Shown here one piece after another: positions 44,774 to 54,283 of a stretch of DNA of 64,000 nucleotides. A program made the position numbers and the translations under genes. Position 1 is the first letter of the stretch. Every line of letters starts with the position of its first letter. The stretch covers positions 1-64,000 of the forward strand of contig JAYNIR010000006.1 in assembly GCA_038109305.1 (NCBI GenBank). Direction: 5' to 3'. Below the pieces are notes generated by a model. It made no database searches, had not been told where the DNA came from, and worked only from the letters and a program-made list of their open reading frames with translations. Source of the stretch: UBA1479 sp038109305 (GTDB taxonomy: Bacteria > Pseudomonadota > Alphaproteobacteria > Rhodospirillales > Casp-alpha2).

Positions 44774-45276
44774 ATGGGCAACGACGCCGCGACCGCGACC
44801 GCGAAGATCACCGACGCCATGCGAAAGATCGTCAAGGACCATCGGCTCGGCTATGTCGCAAGCGTGGGGGCGGATGGCCTGCCCAACCTGTTACCCAAGG
44901 GCACCTTCGTCGTCGTCGATGGGGGATCGATTGCCTTTGCCGAGCTTCCGCCCCCCAACACCATGAAGAACATCCGAACGAACCCGGCGGTCGAAGGCAA
45001 CTTCGTCGACCCGTTCTCCAGAAAGGGATACCGATACCGTGGGAAGGCGCGCTTCGTCGGCAAAACGGACGATGGTTTTGCAGGCCTGCGCCCGCTGTTC
45101 GACGGATGGGGCGACCTGGCCGAGCGCATTAGCAGGATCTTCGTCATCGACGTCGACAGGCCGCGATGCTGACCAGCCCGGCCTACGACATCGGCGCGAC
45201 GGAGGAAGAGCTTCGCGCCCAGTGGGCGGAAAAATTCCGCGCCATACAGCCAGTCGGCAAGTTCGCCTTCGAGTAA
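44774..45276 (+). pseudogene. PNPOx-fold (pyridoxamine phosphate oxidase-like) protein, frameshifted near its C-terminus
   Basis: The frame opens at ATG 44774 (GAGGAC upstream) with ITDAMRKIVKDHRLGYVAS, LPNLLPKGTFVVVDGGSIAF and NIRTNPAVEGNFVDPFSRKG, typical of the split-barrel flavin family, and stops early at 45172 after VIDVDRPRC. The expected ending LTSPAYDIGATEEELRAQW follows in another frame and runs to a TAA at 45274-45276. One missing base near 45161-45168 explains this. Restored length about 166 aa. The N-terminal 133 residues would still be made. Confidence 0.75.
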
Positions 45277-45323
45277 TCACCCCGCATCAAAAGCATTCAA
45301 AAATATCAGTAAGGAGAAAGACC

Positions 45324-46214
45324 ATGGCGACCATCGGCTTTATCGGCATCGGCAAAATGGGCCTGCCCATGGCGAGAAACCTGATAAAAGCGGGCCACGA
45401 CGTGACCGCCTTCGATCTGGTTGAAGGCGCGCTTGCCGCGATCAAGACCGACGGCGCGGCGGTCGCCCCGTCGGCTGGCAACGCAGCGAAAGACAAGGAC
45501 GTCATCGTCACCATGCTGCCCGCCGGGAAGCACGTGAAAGCGGTCTACGAAAACGACCTGTTCGGCGCGGCGAAAGCGGGCGCGCTGATGATCGACTGTT
45601 CAACCATCGATGTGGAGACGGCCCGCGCCGTGCACGAAGGTGCCGCCCAGCGCAAATTTCTGATGCTGGACAGCCCCGTATCCGGCGGCGTCGGCGGGGC
45701 CGAGGCCGGAACGCTCACCATGATGGTCGGCGGAGCAGTGGCGGCGTTCGAGGCAGGAAAGCCGTACCTGGACATCATGGGCGCCAACGTCGTCCACTGC
45801 GGCGGGTCCGGCAACGGCCAGGCCGCGAAAATCTGCAACAACATGATGCTGGGCATTCAGATGGCGTCGGTCGCCGAAGCCTTCGTGCTTGCGGAAAAGC
45901 TCGGCCTCGCGGCAGAGGATTTGTTCAAGGTTTCGTCGAAGGCGTCGGGCCAGTGCTGGTCCTTGACGACCTATTGCCCGGTGCCGGGGCTGGTGCCGAC
46001 ATCGCCCGCCAACCGGGATTACAACCCGGGCTTCGGCGCGACGCTCATGTTGAAGGACATGCGGCTTGCGCTTGAGGCCGCTAAGCAGACGGGCGTGGAA
46101 ACGAAAGTCGCGGCGCGCGCCTCGAAGCTCTACGACGACTACATTGAGCGGGGCGGCGGCGAGACTAAGGACTTTTCAGGGATCATCAATTTGGTGCGCG
46201 CTAATTCAAAGTAA
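45324..46214 (+). CDS. mmsB: 3-hydroxyisobutyrate dehydrogenase (beta-hydroxyacid dehydrogenase family)
   Basis: 296 aa. NAD-binding GFIGIGKMGLPMARNL at the N-terminus, DSPVSGGVGGAEAGTLTMMV (about 117-136, substrate-binding signature) and the catalytic Lys in GNGQAAKICNNMMLGIQ. These three signatures and the size fit valine-degradation 3-hydroxyisobutyrate dehydrogenase. Other valine catabolic genes are not in the window. ATG follows AAGGAGAAAG, a strong ribosome site. Confidence 0.93.
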   Translation: MATIGFIGIGKMGLPMARNLIKAGHDVTAFDLVEGALAAIKTDGAAVAPSAGNAAKDKDVIVTMLPAGKHVKAVYENDLFGAAKAGALMIDCSTIDVETARAVHEGAAQRKFLMLDSPVSGGVGGAEAGTLTMMVGGAVAAFEAGKPYLDIMGANVVHCGGSGNGQAAKICNNMMLGIQMASVAEAFVLAEKLGLAAEDLFKVSSKASGQCWSLTTYCPVPGLVPTSPANRDYNPGFGATLMLKDMRLALEAAKQTGVETKVAARASKLYDDYIERGGGETKDFSGIINLVRANSK

Positions 46215-46232
46215 ACGCAGGCGGTAAATTCT

Positions 46233-46335
46233 GATTCTTTGTTTTTCGTAAAGCCACCGTCGGTCTGACGGCCTCGGGTTTTGATTCTTGATTTTTTTCG
46301 CAAAGCCACCACCGGCCTGACAGCCTCGGGTTTTG
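46233..46335. repeat. Tandem extragenic repeat (two ~50 bp units) 3' of dnaJ
   Basis: Unit 1 (46233-46282) and unit 2 (46283-46335) share GATTCTT-TTTTTCG-AAAGCCACC-CGG-CTGAC-GCCTCGGGTTTT. The end of unit 2 touches the stop codon of dnaJ, so on the minus strand the copies begin AAAACCCGAGGC directly after the gene. Part of each unit can pair (CCGTC...GACGG in unit 1), and the minus-strand copies contain T-poor but A-rich tails. A related single copy lies after hisE (62611-62667). Confidence 0.75.
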
Positions 46336-47496
46336 CTAGTCCTTCAAATCTTCCCAAAGGTCTTTGACCTTGTCGAAGAAGCCGGTGGACTGCGGGTTCT
46401 GTTTCGCCTTGTCGCTTAGACTTTCGAACTGCTTCAAAAGTTCCTTTTGTTCGTCGGAGAGTTTCTGCGGCGTTTCGACCACGACCTGAAGGAACATGTC
46501 GCCGCGCGCGTCGGATCGCATGACCGACATGCCCTTCCCCGCCAGGCGCAACTGGTGTCCCGTCGGCGTGCCTTCAGGAATGCTGATGCGGGCGAGCTTG
46601 CCTTCGATGGTCGGCACTTCGATCTGGCCGCCCAGCGTCGCCGTCGTCATGGGAATCGGCACGCGGCAGTGAATGTCCGTGCCGTCCCGTTGGAAGAACC
46701 GGTGCGGGCGGATACCCAGAAACAGATAGAGATCGCCCGGCGGCGCGCCGCGCAGGCCGGCCTCGCCTTCACCGGCCAATCTGATCCGCGTGCCATCCTC
46801 GACCCCCGCCGGGATGGTGACGGAAAGCGTCTTGTCCTTATGCACGCGGCCGTTGCCGCCGCAGGTTTTGCACGGGTCCTTGATCACCGTGCCGCGGCCC
46901 TGGCACGAGGGGCACGTGCGCTCGACCGTGAAGAAGCCCGATTGCGAGCGGACCCGACCGTGGCCGCCGCAGGTTCCGCATGCGACGGCCTTGGCCGCGC
47001 CCTCGGCCCCGGTGCCGTCACAGGCGGCGCAGGAGACCGACGTGGGCACGCGGATTTCCGCTTTCTTGCCCTTAAAAGCGTCTTCCAAAGACAGTTCCAT
47101 GTTGTAGCGAAGGTCGGCGCCCTGGCCGCCGCCGTCGCCGCCGCCGCGCCCGCGCTGACCGCCCATGAAGTCGCCGAACATTTCGTCGAAGATGTCGGCA
47201 AAGCCGCCGAAGCCCTGGGCGCCCTGGGAAAACCCGCCGAAGCCGCCGGGCCTACCGGCGCCGCCCTGTTCGAACGCGGCGTGGCCAAAGCGGTCATAGG
47301 CCGCACGTTTTTCCGCGTCCTTCAGGACTTCATAGGCTTCGTTCAGTTCCTTGAATTTTCTTTCCGCTTCCTTGTCGTCCGGATTGCGGTCCGGATGGAA
47401 TTGCATGGCGAGCTTGCGGTAGGCGCTTTTCAGCCCCTTGTCGTCGGCGTCTTTCTTGACGCCCAAGACATCGTAATAATCGCGCTTGTCGGCCAT
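46336..47496 (-). CDS. dnaJ: Chaperone DnaJ (Hsp40)
   Basis: 386 aa co-chaperone that stimulates DnaK. J domain with MQFHPDRNPDD (HPD at about 33-35), Gly/Phe-rich linker (about 75-125), zinc domain with four CxxCxGxG-type repeats (CAACDGTG, CGTCGGHG, CPSCQGRG, CKTCGGNG), then two beta-domain folds and a C-terminal dimerisation tail. 88 bp after dnaK, same strand. Stop codon TAG. Confidence 0.97.
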   Translation of the reverse strand: MADKRDYYDVLGVKKDADDKGLKSAYRKLAMQFHPDRNPDDKEAERKFKELNEAYEVLKDAEKRAAYDRFGHAAFEQGGAGRPGGFGGFSQGAQGFGGFADIFDEMFGDFMGGQRGRGGGDGGGQGADLRYNMELSLEDAFKGKKAEIRVPTSVSCAACDGTGAEGAAKAVACGTCGGHGRVRSQSGFFTVERTCPSCQGRGTVIKDPCKTCGGNGRVHKDKTLSVTIPAGVEDGTRIRLAGEGEAGLRGAPPGDLYLFLGIRPHRFFQRDGTDIHCRVPIPMTTATLGGQIEVPTIEGKLARISIPEGTPTGHQLRLAGKGMSVMRSDARGDMFLQVVVETPQKLSDEQKELLKQFESLSDKAKQNPQSTGFFDKVKDLWEDLKD

Positions 47497-47584
47497 GGAA
47501 TTTCCCCCGGCGTGCGGGACAATGAAAGGCTATGGCTCGCCCGCGGGACGGGATGATACCCGCCCCGCGGGGTGACCGGTAAGC

Positions 47585-49519
47585 CTAATCGCCCTTCTTG
47601 CCTTTTTCGTCCGTGTCCGGATTAACTTCTTCGAAGTCGGCGTCGACGACGGTCGCGTCTTTGCCGGACTTGGCGTCTGCCGCTTCGGCCTGTTCGGCCT
47701 CGGCGTCGGCTTCCTGAGAGGCCCTGTACATGGCCTCGCCGAGTTTCATAGAGGCCTGGCTGAGCGCTTCGCACTTGGCGTTGATGGCGTCTGCGTCGTC
47801 GCCTTCCTTGGCTTCCTTCAATTCCTCGACGGCCTTTTGGATGGCGGACTTGTCGGCCGCGCCGATCTTGTCGCCGTATTCGGCCAGGTTCTTTTCTGCC
47901 GAATGGATCAGCGTGTCCGCCGTGTTCTGGGCGTCGACCAGGCCGCGGCGTTTTTTGTCGTCCTCGGCGTGGGCTTCGGCTTCCGTGACCATGCGTTCGA
48001 TGTCGTCATCGGACAAACCGCCGGAGGCCTGGATGCGGATCTGCTGTTCCTTGGCCGTCGCCTTGTCTTTCGCCGAGACGTTGACGATACCGTTGGCGTC
48101 GATGTCGAAGGTAACTTCGATCTGCGGCAGGCCTCGGGGTGCGGGCGGAATGCCGACCAGGTCGAACTGGCCCAAGAGTTTGTTGTCCGCCGCCATTTCG
48201 CGTTCGCCCTGGAACACGCGGATGGTGACCGCGTTCTGGTTGTCCTCGGCGGTGGAAAACACCTGGGACTTCCGGGTCGGGATCGTCGTGTTGCGGTCGA
48301 TCAACCGGGTGAACACGCCGCCCAGCGTTTCGATGCCGAGCGACAGCGGCGTCACGTCCAAGAGCAGCACGTCCTTGACGTCGCCCTTGAGCACACCGCC
48401 CTGAATGGCGGCACCGATGGCGACGACTTCATCCGGGTTGACGCCCTTGTGCGGTTCGCGGCCGAAGAATTCCTTCACGACCTTGTTGACCAAGGGCATG
48501 CGGGTCATGCCGCCGACGAGGATGACCTCATCGATTTTGGATGCCTTAAGTCCCGCATCTTTAAGCGCCTTCTTGCAGGGCTCGATGGTGCGGTTGACGA
48601 GGTCTTCAACGAGCGTTTCCAACTTGGCGCGGGTGAGCTTGATGTTCAGGTGCTTCGGCCCGGACTGGTCGGCGGTAATAAACGGCAGGTTCACTTCCGT
48701 CTGCGTCGTTGACGACAGTTCTATCTTGGCTTTTTCCGCCGCTTCCTTCAGGCGCTGCAGCGCCAGCCGGTCGTTGCGAAGATCGATGGTGTTGTCCTTT
48801 TTAAATTCGTCGGCAAGGTAGTCGACAATGCGCTGGTCGAAGTCTTCACCGCCGAGGAACGTATCGCCGTTGGTCGATTTAACTTCGAACACGCCGTCGC
48901 CGATTTCCAGGACCGAGACGTCGAACGTGCCGCCGCCCAGGTCGTAGACGGCGATGGTGCCGGTTTCTTTTTTCTCGAGCCCGTAGGCGAGCGCCGCCGC
49001 CGTCGGCTCGTTGATGATGCGGAGCACTTCAAGCCCGGCGATCTTGCCGGCGTCCTTGGTGGCTTGGCGCTGTGAATCGTTGAAGTAGGCGGGGACCGTG
49101 ATGACCGCCTGGGTCACCGGTTCGCCCAGATAGCTCTCCGCCGTTTCCTTCATCTTCTGCAGGATGAAGGCGGAGACTTGCGACGGGCTGTATTTGTCGC
49201 CGGAGATTTCGACCCAGGCATCGCCGTTGTCGCCCTTGACGATCGTGTAGGGGACGAGCTTTTTGTCTTTCTCGACGGTCTTGTCTTCGTACCGCCGGCC
49301 GATCAGGCGCTTGATGGCGAAAAGGGTGTTTTCCGGGTTGGTGACGGCCTGGCGTTTTGCCGGCAGGCCGGTCAGGCGTTCGCCGCCGTCGGAGAAGGCG
49401 ACCATGGAGGGCGTCGTGCGCGCACCTTCCGAGTTTTCGATGACCTTGGCGTCCTTGCCGTCCATCACGGCGACGCAGGAGTTGGTTGTGCCCAGGTCTA
49501 TGCCAATAACTTTGCTCAT
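47585..49519 (-). CDS. dnaK: Chaperone DnaK (Hsp70)
   Basis: 644 aa. N-terminal ATPase (VIGIDLGTTNSCVAVMDG, IAVYDLGGGTFDVSVLEIG, VILVGGMTRMPLVNKVV), interdomain linker DVLLLDVTPLSLGIETL, substrate-binding domain and acidic C-terminal tail. AAAGGACAG stands upstream of the ATG. Preceded by a 232 bp region with a good promoter, so dnaK can be transcribed apart from hrcA-grpE. Confidence 0.98.
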   Translation of the reverse strand: MSKVIGIDLGTTNSCVAVMDGKDAKVIENSEGARTTPSMVAFSDGGERLTGLPAKRQAVTNPENTLFAIKRLIGRRYEDKTVEKDKKLVPYTIVKGDNGDAWVEISGDKYSPSQVSAFILQKMKETAESYLGEPVTQAVITVPAYFNDSQRQATKDAGKIAGLEVLRIINEPTAAALAYGLEKKETGTIAVYDLGGGTFDVSVLEIGDGVFEVKSTNGDTFLGGEDFDQRIVDYLADEFKKDNTIDLRNDRLALQRLKEAAEKAKIELSSTTQTEVNLPFITADQSGPKHLNIKLTRAKLETLVEDLVNRTIEPCKKALKDAGLKASKIDEVILVGGMTRMPLVNKVVKEFFGREPHKGVNPDEVVAIGAAIQGGVLKGDVKDVLLLDVTPLSLGIETLGGVFTRLIDRNTTIPTRKSQVFSTAEDNQNAVTIRVFQGEREMAADNKLLGQFDLVGIPPAPRGLPQIEVTFDIDANGIVNVSAKDKATAKEQQIRIQASGGLSDDDIERMVTEAEAHAEDDKKRRGLVDAQNTADTLIHSAEKNLAEYGDKIGAADKSAIQKAVEELKEAKEGDDADAINAKCEALSQASMKLGEAMYRASQEADAEAEQAEAADAKSGKDATVVDADFEEVNPDTDEKGKKGD

Positions 49520-49680
49520 TTCAGTTCTGTCCTTTCATTGCGGCAAACCGTTCTTGGGGCCCGTTTCGGCGCCCGCGGCTCCGGTTTCCTTCGGCCTTAA
49601 AACACTGAATGTTCTGAGCCTTCGGGTTTAATTCAAAGGGGTTAAGGGACCCTTTGGAAAAACCCCTAAGGCTTGAGGGT

Positions 49681-49709
49681 TATATAAGGCCATGAAAAAG
49701 CCATCGCAA
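49681..49709 (-). promoter_or_regulatory. Probable promoter of dnaK-dnaJ
   Basis: On the minus strand TTGCGA (49709-49704) and TATATA (49686-49681) are separated by exactly 17 bases, 162 bases before the dnaK start. This is a close sigma-70-type match. RpoH (sigma-32) promoters overlap this pattern at the -35, so heat-shock control is plausible but not shown. No CIRCE operator is seen in the 232 bp region. Confidence 0.6.
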
Positions 49710-49751
49710 CGGTGTCGGCGATAAAAGATTAAAGCCGCCCTGCCCCGGTTT

Positions 49752-50504
49752 TCACAGCTTTTCGTCGACTTGCGCGCCCGATTTGCCGCCGTCCTTTTCG
49801 TAGGCCTTGTTGCCGTCTGGCCCGGGTTTCCCCTGGGCCGCGTCGGCGGCGGCCGGAGCCGGTTCGGGCTTGGGCCCACCCTTGGTTACGCCGACCTTGG
49901 CCGGGCGTAACAGCCGGTCGTGCAGCATGTAGCCGACTTCGATCACCTGGGCGACGGTGCCCGACGGCTGATTTTCATCGGGCACTTCGAACAGCGCTTC
50001 GTGCTGATTGGAATCGAACCGCTGGCCAAGCGGGTCGACCGGCTTAATGCCCTGGCGTTCCAGCGCCGAGATCAATTCCCGTTCGGTCATTTCGACGCCG
50101 GTGGCCAAGGTTTCCATGGCGTCGCTGGCCTTTCGCGCATCGGCGTCGATGGCGTCGAGCGCCCGGCGCAGGTTGTCTCCGACGGTCAGCACGTCGCGGG
50201 CGAAGGCCGCGACCGCGTATTTCGACGCATCCTGTTTGTCGCGTTCGGCGCGGCGGCGGACGTTTTCGGCTTCGGCCAAAGCGCGGAGCGCGCGGTCGTT
50301 GGCTTCCGCAACGAGGGTTTCCAATTCGGCGATGCGGGCTGCCGGATCAGCGTCAGCGCCGGGGGCCGGAGCGTCTCGGGTCGCAGACGGGATCGGCGGA
50401 TCGCCCTCGGGCGCGTCCGCGTCCGCCGCCGGGGCGTCAATGCCTTCGGGGGCCGCGCTTTGGTCGGCGGCAGCGTCTTCGGGGTTCGGTTTTTTTTCTG
50501 ACAT
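49752..50504 (-). CDS. grpE: Nucleotide exchange factor GrpE
   Basis: 250 aa, longer than most GrpE proteins (about 180-220) because of an acidic, Ala/Pro/Asp-rich N-terminus (1-55) and a Pro/Ala/Lys-rich C-terminal tail (about 215-250). The coiled-coil and beta domain are typical: RALAEAENVRRRAERDKQDA, DNLRRALDAID, and PSGTVAQVIEVGYMLHDRLL with the GY..RLLRPA signature. Releases ADP from DnaK. 30 bp after hrcA. Confidence 0.95.
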   Translation of the reverse strand: MSEKKPNPEDAAADQSAAPEGIDAPAADADAPEGDPPIPSATRDAPAPGADADPAARIAELETLVAEANDRALRALAEAENVRRRAERDKQDASKYAVAAFARDVLTVGDNLRRALDAIDADARKASDAMETLATGVEMTERELISALERQGIKPVDPLGQRFDSNQHEALFEVPDENQPSGTVAQVIEVGYMLHDRLLRPAKVGVTKGGPKPEPAPAAADAAQGKPGPDGNKAYEKDGGKSGAQVDEKL

Positions 50505-50534
50505 GATTTTCTCTGGCTTCTATCTGTTCGGTGT

Positions 50535-51584
50535 TCAGTCGCCGCCGGTGCGGCCGATATACCCGCCGATCAGGTCGGCCGTGTAATCGACCATGGGAAT
50601 GATGCGGGCGTAGTTCATGCGGGTCGGGCCGATGACGCCGACCGCGCCGATGATCTGTTGTTTTTCGTTGCGGTAGGATTTGACCACCAGCGAACAGCCG
50701 GACACATCGAACAAATCATTGTCCGCGCCGATGAAGATCTGCACGCCGGCGGCGCGTTCGGCCATGGAGAGCACGCGGAGCATTTGTTCCTTGGTTTCAA
50801 GTGCGTTGAACAGACTCCGCACCCGTTCCAGGTCGGCGACCATGAACGGGTCCTCGAGCAGGTGCGCCTGTCCGCGGACGATTAGGGACCCGCCGTCTTT
50901 TTCCCCGGCCCAGGTGGCAAGCCCGGCGGCGACCAGACGCGCCGTCAATTGATCCAACTGTGCGCGCTGATTCTCCAGTTCGGCCATAATGTCCTCATGG
51001 GCTTCGGCTATGCCACGCCCGACCAGGCGTGCCGACAGAAAGTTAGTCGCGGCGACCAGCGACGACGCCGGCAGGTCCGCCGGAATCCCCATGATGCGGT
51101 TTTCGACGACACCCTGTTCGGTCACCAGAATGACCAGCGCCCGGCCCGGCGACAGATGGACGAATTCAATGTGCTTCAACGGCACGTCGGCCTTGGGCAC
51201 GACCACCAGCGACGCACAGTTGGCGAGGCCCGATAGCGTCGACGTCGCCTTGTCCAACAGGCCTTCGATGGAACTGGAGGTGCCGGCGCAGCGGCTTTTG
51301 ATGTCGGCGCGTTCGGTTTCGGTCAGGTTGCCGATCTCCAACAGCCCGTCGACGTAAAGCTGCAATCCCGTTTCCGTCGGCAGGCGCCCGGCGGATGAGT
51401 GAGGCGCGAACAACAGGCCCAGATCTTCCAGGTCGGCCATAACATTCCGGATGGTCGCCGATGACAGCGCCACCGGCAGGCGACGGGACAACGTGCGCGA
51501 GCCCACGGGCTCGCCCGTTTCGACGTAGCTTTCGACGATTTCGCGGAAGACCTGGCGCGAGCGTTCGTTGAGTTCGGTAATCAT
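50535..51584 (-). CDS. hrcA: Heat-inducible transcription repressor HrcA
   Basis: 349 aa. N-terminal winged helix (SRQVFREIVESYVETGEPVG, SATIRNVMADLEDLGLL), GAF-like middle and the C-terminal signature IGPTRMNYARIIPMVDYTA. HrcA binds CIRCE operators, usually upstream of groESL and sometimes grpE/dnaK. No CIRCE inverted repeat was found here, so its targets likely lie elsewhere. Divergent from rph. Confidence 0.96.
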   Translation of the reverse strand: MITELNERSRQVFREIVESYVETGEPVGSRTLSRRLPVALSSATIRNVMADLEDLGLLFAPHSSAGRLPTETGLQLYVDGLLEIGNLTETERADIKSRCAGTSSSIEGLLDKATSTLSGLANCASLVVVPKADVPLKHIEFVHLSPGRALVILVTEQGVVENRIMGIPADLPASSLVAATNFLSARLVGRGIAEAHEDIMAELENQRAQLDQLTARLVAAGLATWAGEKDGGSLIVRGQAHLLEDPFMVADLERVRSLFNALETKEQMLRVLSMAERAAGVQIFIGADNDLFDVSGCSLVVKSYRNEKQQIIGAVGVIGPTRMNYARIIPMVDYTADLIGGYIGRTGGD

Positions 51585-51754
51585 CGGCGTCGGCAGACCG
51601 TTGTGTTGGGTTGCGGAATGATGAAGGCATTCGTTGGCCGGAATTTAGTCACCAAGGGGGCCGGGCGCAACGATTCCGGGCAATCCGGGCATTTACCGGT
51701 TTACGGGGTCGGGCGGCGCGTATAGGTTTTCGGCCATCTGACGGAGGCTTGACT

Positions 51755-52474
51755 ATGAGACCATCGGGACGCACGCCCGACCAATTGCGCGAAATTTCGC
51801 TGGAACCCGGCTTTGCCAAATACGCCGAAGGATCGTGCATGGCGCGGTTCGGCGAAACCCACGTGCTGTGCACCGCGACGGTGGAAGACCGGGTGCCCGG
51901 ATGGATGCGGGACACGGGGCGCGGCTGGGTCACCGCCGAATACGGCATGCTGCCGCGGTCGACCGCCGAGCGCATCAACCGCGAAGCCGCCCGGGGCGGC
52001 CAATCGGGCCGGACCCAGGAAATCCAGCGCCTGATCGGGCGCTCGCTCCGCGCCGTGACGGACTTGGAGGCGATGGGAGAAATTCAGGTGCGCATCGACT
52101 GCGACGTGATCCAGGCCGACGGCGGCACGCGGACGGCGTCGGTCACGGGCGGGTTCGTGGCGTTGCATCTGGCGTTCAAACGCTGCGTCGACATCGGTTT
52201 ATTGAAGGCCATCCCACTGACCGATCAGGTGGCGGCGGTGTCCTGCGGGCTTTACAAAGGCACGCCGGTTTTGGATTTGGACTATGCGGAAGATTCCAAC
52301 GCGGGCGCCGATGCCAACTTCGTCTTAACCGGGCGCGGCGGCATCGTCGAAATACAGGGCACGGCGGAAGACAAACCGTTTTCACCGGGGCAGTTCGACG
52401 AGATGATGGCGCTCGCCGGCAAGGGCGTCGGGGAACTTTGCCAGGCGCAGCGCAAGGCGCTCGGCCTCGGCTGA
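51755..52474 (+). CDS. rph: Ribonuclease PH
   Basis: 239 aa phosphorolytic 3' exoribonuclease that trims tRNA ends. RPSGRTPDQLREISLEPGF, CTATVEDRVPGWM, RGWVTAEYGMLPRST and QTRTASV-like IQADGGTRTASVTGG are characteristic. ATG at 51755 follows ACGGAGG. First gene of an rph-rdgB-hemW set. Confidence 0.97.
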   Translation: MRPSGRTPDQLREISLEPGFAKYAEGSCMARFGETHVLCTATVEDRVPGWMRDTGRGWVTAEYGMLPRSTAERINREAARGGQSGRTQEIQRLIGRSLRAVTDLEAMGEIQVRIDCDVIQADGGTRTASVTGGFVALHLAFKRCVDIGLLKAIPLTDQVAAVSCGLYKGTPVLDLDYAEDSNAGADANFVLTGRGGIVEIQGTAEDKPFSPGQFDEMMALAGKGVGELCQAQRKALGLG

Positions 52475-52479
52475 CCCCG

Positions 52480-53100
52480 ATGGCGCGGCGGTTCCAAGGC
52501 GGCCGGCTAGTCATCGCCACCCACAATCCGGGGAAGCTCCGGGAAATTCAGGATTTGCTCGGCCCCTTCGGGATCGATGTGGTGTCGGCGGGGGCGCTCG
52601 GCCTGCCCGAGCCGGTGGAGAACGGCGACACCTTCGTCGCCAACGCCTTGATCAAGTCCCGTGCCGCGGCGATGGCAAGCGGCCTGCCGGCATTGGCCGA
52701 CGATTCCGGATTGGCGGTCGACGCGCTGGGCGGGCAGCCGGGTATTCATTCCGCCCGCTGGGCCGGGCCCGACAAGGATTTCAACGCAGCGATGGAAAAA
52801 GTCTGGGACGGCATCAAAGACCAGCCCGACCGGCGCGCGCATTTCGTCTGCGTGCTGGCGCTGAGTTGGCCCCCCGGAAACATTGACGGCGGAACAAACG
52901 AAGTTTTCGAGGGCCGGGTTGGCGGCAAACTCGTCTGGCCCATGCGCGGCGACCGTGGTTTCGGATACGACCCCATGTTCGTCGCCGACGGATACGGCAT
53001 CACCTTCGGCGAAATGGCCCCAGCTAAAAAGCACGCCATCAGCCACCGGGCGGTTGCGTTCCGGCAATTGTCCGCGGCGTGTTTCGGAAAAGATGACTGA
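52480..53100 (+). CDS. rdgB: dITP/XTP pyrophosphatase (RdgB/HAM1)
   Basis: 206 aa. Hydrolyses non-canonical purine triphosphates. LVIATHNPGKLREIQDLL, ALADDSGLAVDALGGQPGIH, SARWAG and GFGYDPMFV are the family's nucleotide- and metal-site motifs. The ATG is 5 bp after the rph stop. The 3' end overlaps hemW by 8 bp. Confidence 0.96.
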   Translation: MARRFQGGRLVIATHNPGKLREIQDLLGPFGIDVVSAGALGLPEPVENGDTFVANALIKSRAAAMASGLPALADDSGLAVDALGGQPGIHSARWAGPDKDFNAAMEKVWDGIKDQPDRRAHFVCVLALSWPPGNIDGGTNEVFEGRVGGKLVWPMRGDRGFGYDPMFVADGYGITFGEMAPAKKHAISHRAVAFRQLSAACFGKDD

Positions 53101-54274
53101 CACCGGCGTACCCGCACCGACAGGTGACCGGCCCGATGGGCCGCTGGGCGTTTACGTTCACTGGCCGTTTTGCAAATCAAAGTGCCCTTACTGCGATTTC
53201 AACAGCCACGTGCCCGAAGGCTCGGTGGATCAGGCGCTGTGGGCGGATGCCCTGATTGCAGACCTGACGGACTACGCAAGGGACACACCCGGGCGAACCG
53301 TTGAGACCATGTTTTTCGGCGGCGGCACGCCGTCCCTCATGGCGCCCGAAACGGTTGCCCGGGTAATCGCGTGGGTCAAGTCGCTCTGGCCGACAGCGCC
53401 CGGGATGGAAATCAGTCTGGAAGCCAACCCGACCAGCGTCGAGACCGAAACCCTGCCAGCCCTGAAGGCGGCCGGGATCACCCGCCTTTCGTTGGGCATT
53501 CAGGCGTTCAACGACGCCGATCTGGCCACATTGGGCCGAACGCACAGCGCAAAAGACGCCCTGAAGGCATTGGAATTGGCAAAATATATCTTTCAAGAGT
53601 ATTCATTTGATCTTATTTATGCAAGGTCGGGCCAGACAGAATCCGGATGGCGGGAGGAGCTGACCCAGGCGCTCGAACACGCCGGGCCGCACCTGTCGTT
53701 TTATCAATTGACCATCGAAAGCGGCACGCCGTTCCACCGCGACGGGGTCGAGGCGGCCGATGACGATACGGGCGCGGTGCTCTATGACGCGACCCAGGAG
53801 ATTTTGGACGGCGCGGGCCTGCCGGCGTATGAGATATCCAATCACGCCCGCCCGGGGCACGAATGTCGGCACAACCTGAACATCTGGCGCGGCTGGGATT
53901 ATGTCGGCGTCGGGCCGGGGGCGCACGGGCGGCTTTGCATCGGCGGGGACAATTTCGGCACCCACCAGATCCACAATCCCGAACGCTGGCTGCAGTCGGT
54001 CTTAGGCAAAGGCCACGGCGGTGCCAAGCGGCGGTCCCTCAAGCCCGAGGACCGGGCGACGGAGCGGATCATGATGGGCCTGCGTCTGGGCGAGGGCATC
54101 GACCGGGCGCGGTTCCGGGCGCAAACCGGTGAGGACGTGACCGCCTATCTTGACGCTGACGCCGTCCGCCAGGCGGCGGACGGCGGGTACCTGGACGTTA
54201 CCGGCGATTGTTTCCGCGCGACGGCGGACGGGCGGCTACGGCTGAACGGATTGCTCGCCCGGATCATCGCCTGA
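53093..54274 (+). CDS. hemW: HemW-like radical-SAM haem chaperone
   Basis: 393 aa. Radical-SAM cluster motif CKSKCPYC (C27, C31, C34) right after VYVHWPF, plus FFGGGTPSLM, SLEANPTSVE and RLSLGIQAFNDADLATLGRTH. These place it with HemW (earlier annotated as HemN-like coproporphyrinogen oxidase), which carries haem instead of oxidising coproporphyrinogen. The usual gene order rph-rdgB-hemW supports this. A central stretch (ALELAKYIFQEYSFDLIYARSG) is AT-richer than its surroundings. Confidence 0.94.
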   Translation: MTDTGVPAPTGDRPDGPLGVYVHWPFCKSKCPYCDFNSHVPEGSVDQALWADALIADLTDYARDTPGRTVETMFFGGGTPSLMAPETVARVIAWVKSLWPTAPGMEISLEANPTSVETETLPALKAAGITRLSLGIQAFNDADLATLGRTHSAKDALKALELAKYIFQEYSFDLIYARSGQTESGWREELTQALEHAGPHLSFYQLTIESGTPFHRDGVEAADDDTGAVLYDATQEILDGAGLPAYEISNHARPGHECRHNLNIWRGWDYVGVGPGAHGRLCIGGDNFGTHQIHNPERWLQSVLGKGHGGAKRRSLKPEDRATERIMMGLRLGEGIDRARFRAQTGEDVTAYLDADAVRQAADGGYLDVTGDCFRATADGRLRLNGLLARIIA

Positions 54275-54283
54275 CGATTTTAT

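Noticed and set aside
49990..50030. tRNA T-arm-like sequence (TTGGAATCGAACCGC)
   Set aside because: It lies within grpE coding sequence in frame, and no acceptor or anticodon stem surrounds it.
49520..51754. CIRCE operator for HrcA
   Set aside because: I searched upstream of dnaK, grpE and hrcA for TTAGCACTC with a 9-base spacer and GAGTGCTAA and found nothing similar on either strand.
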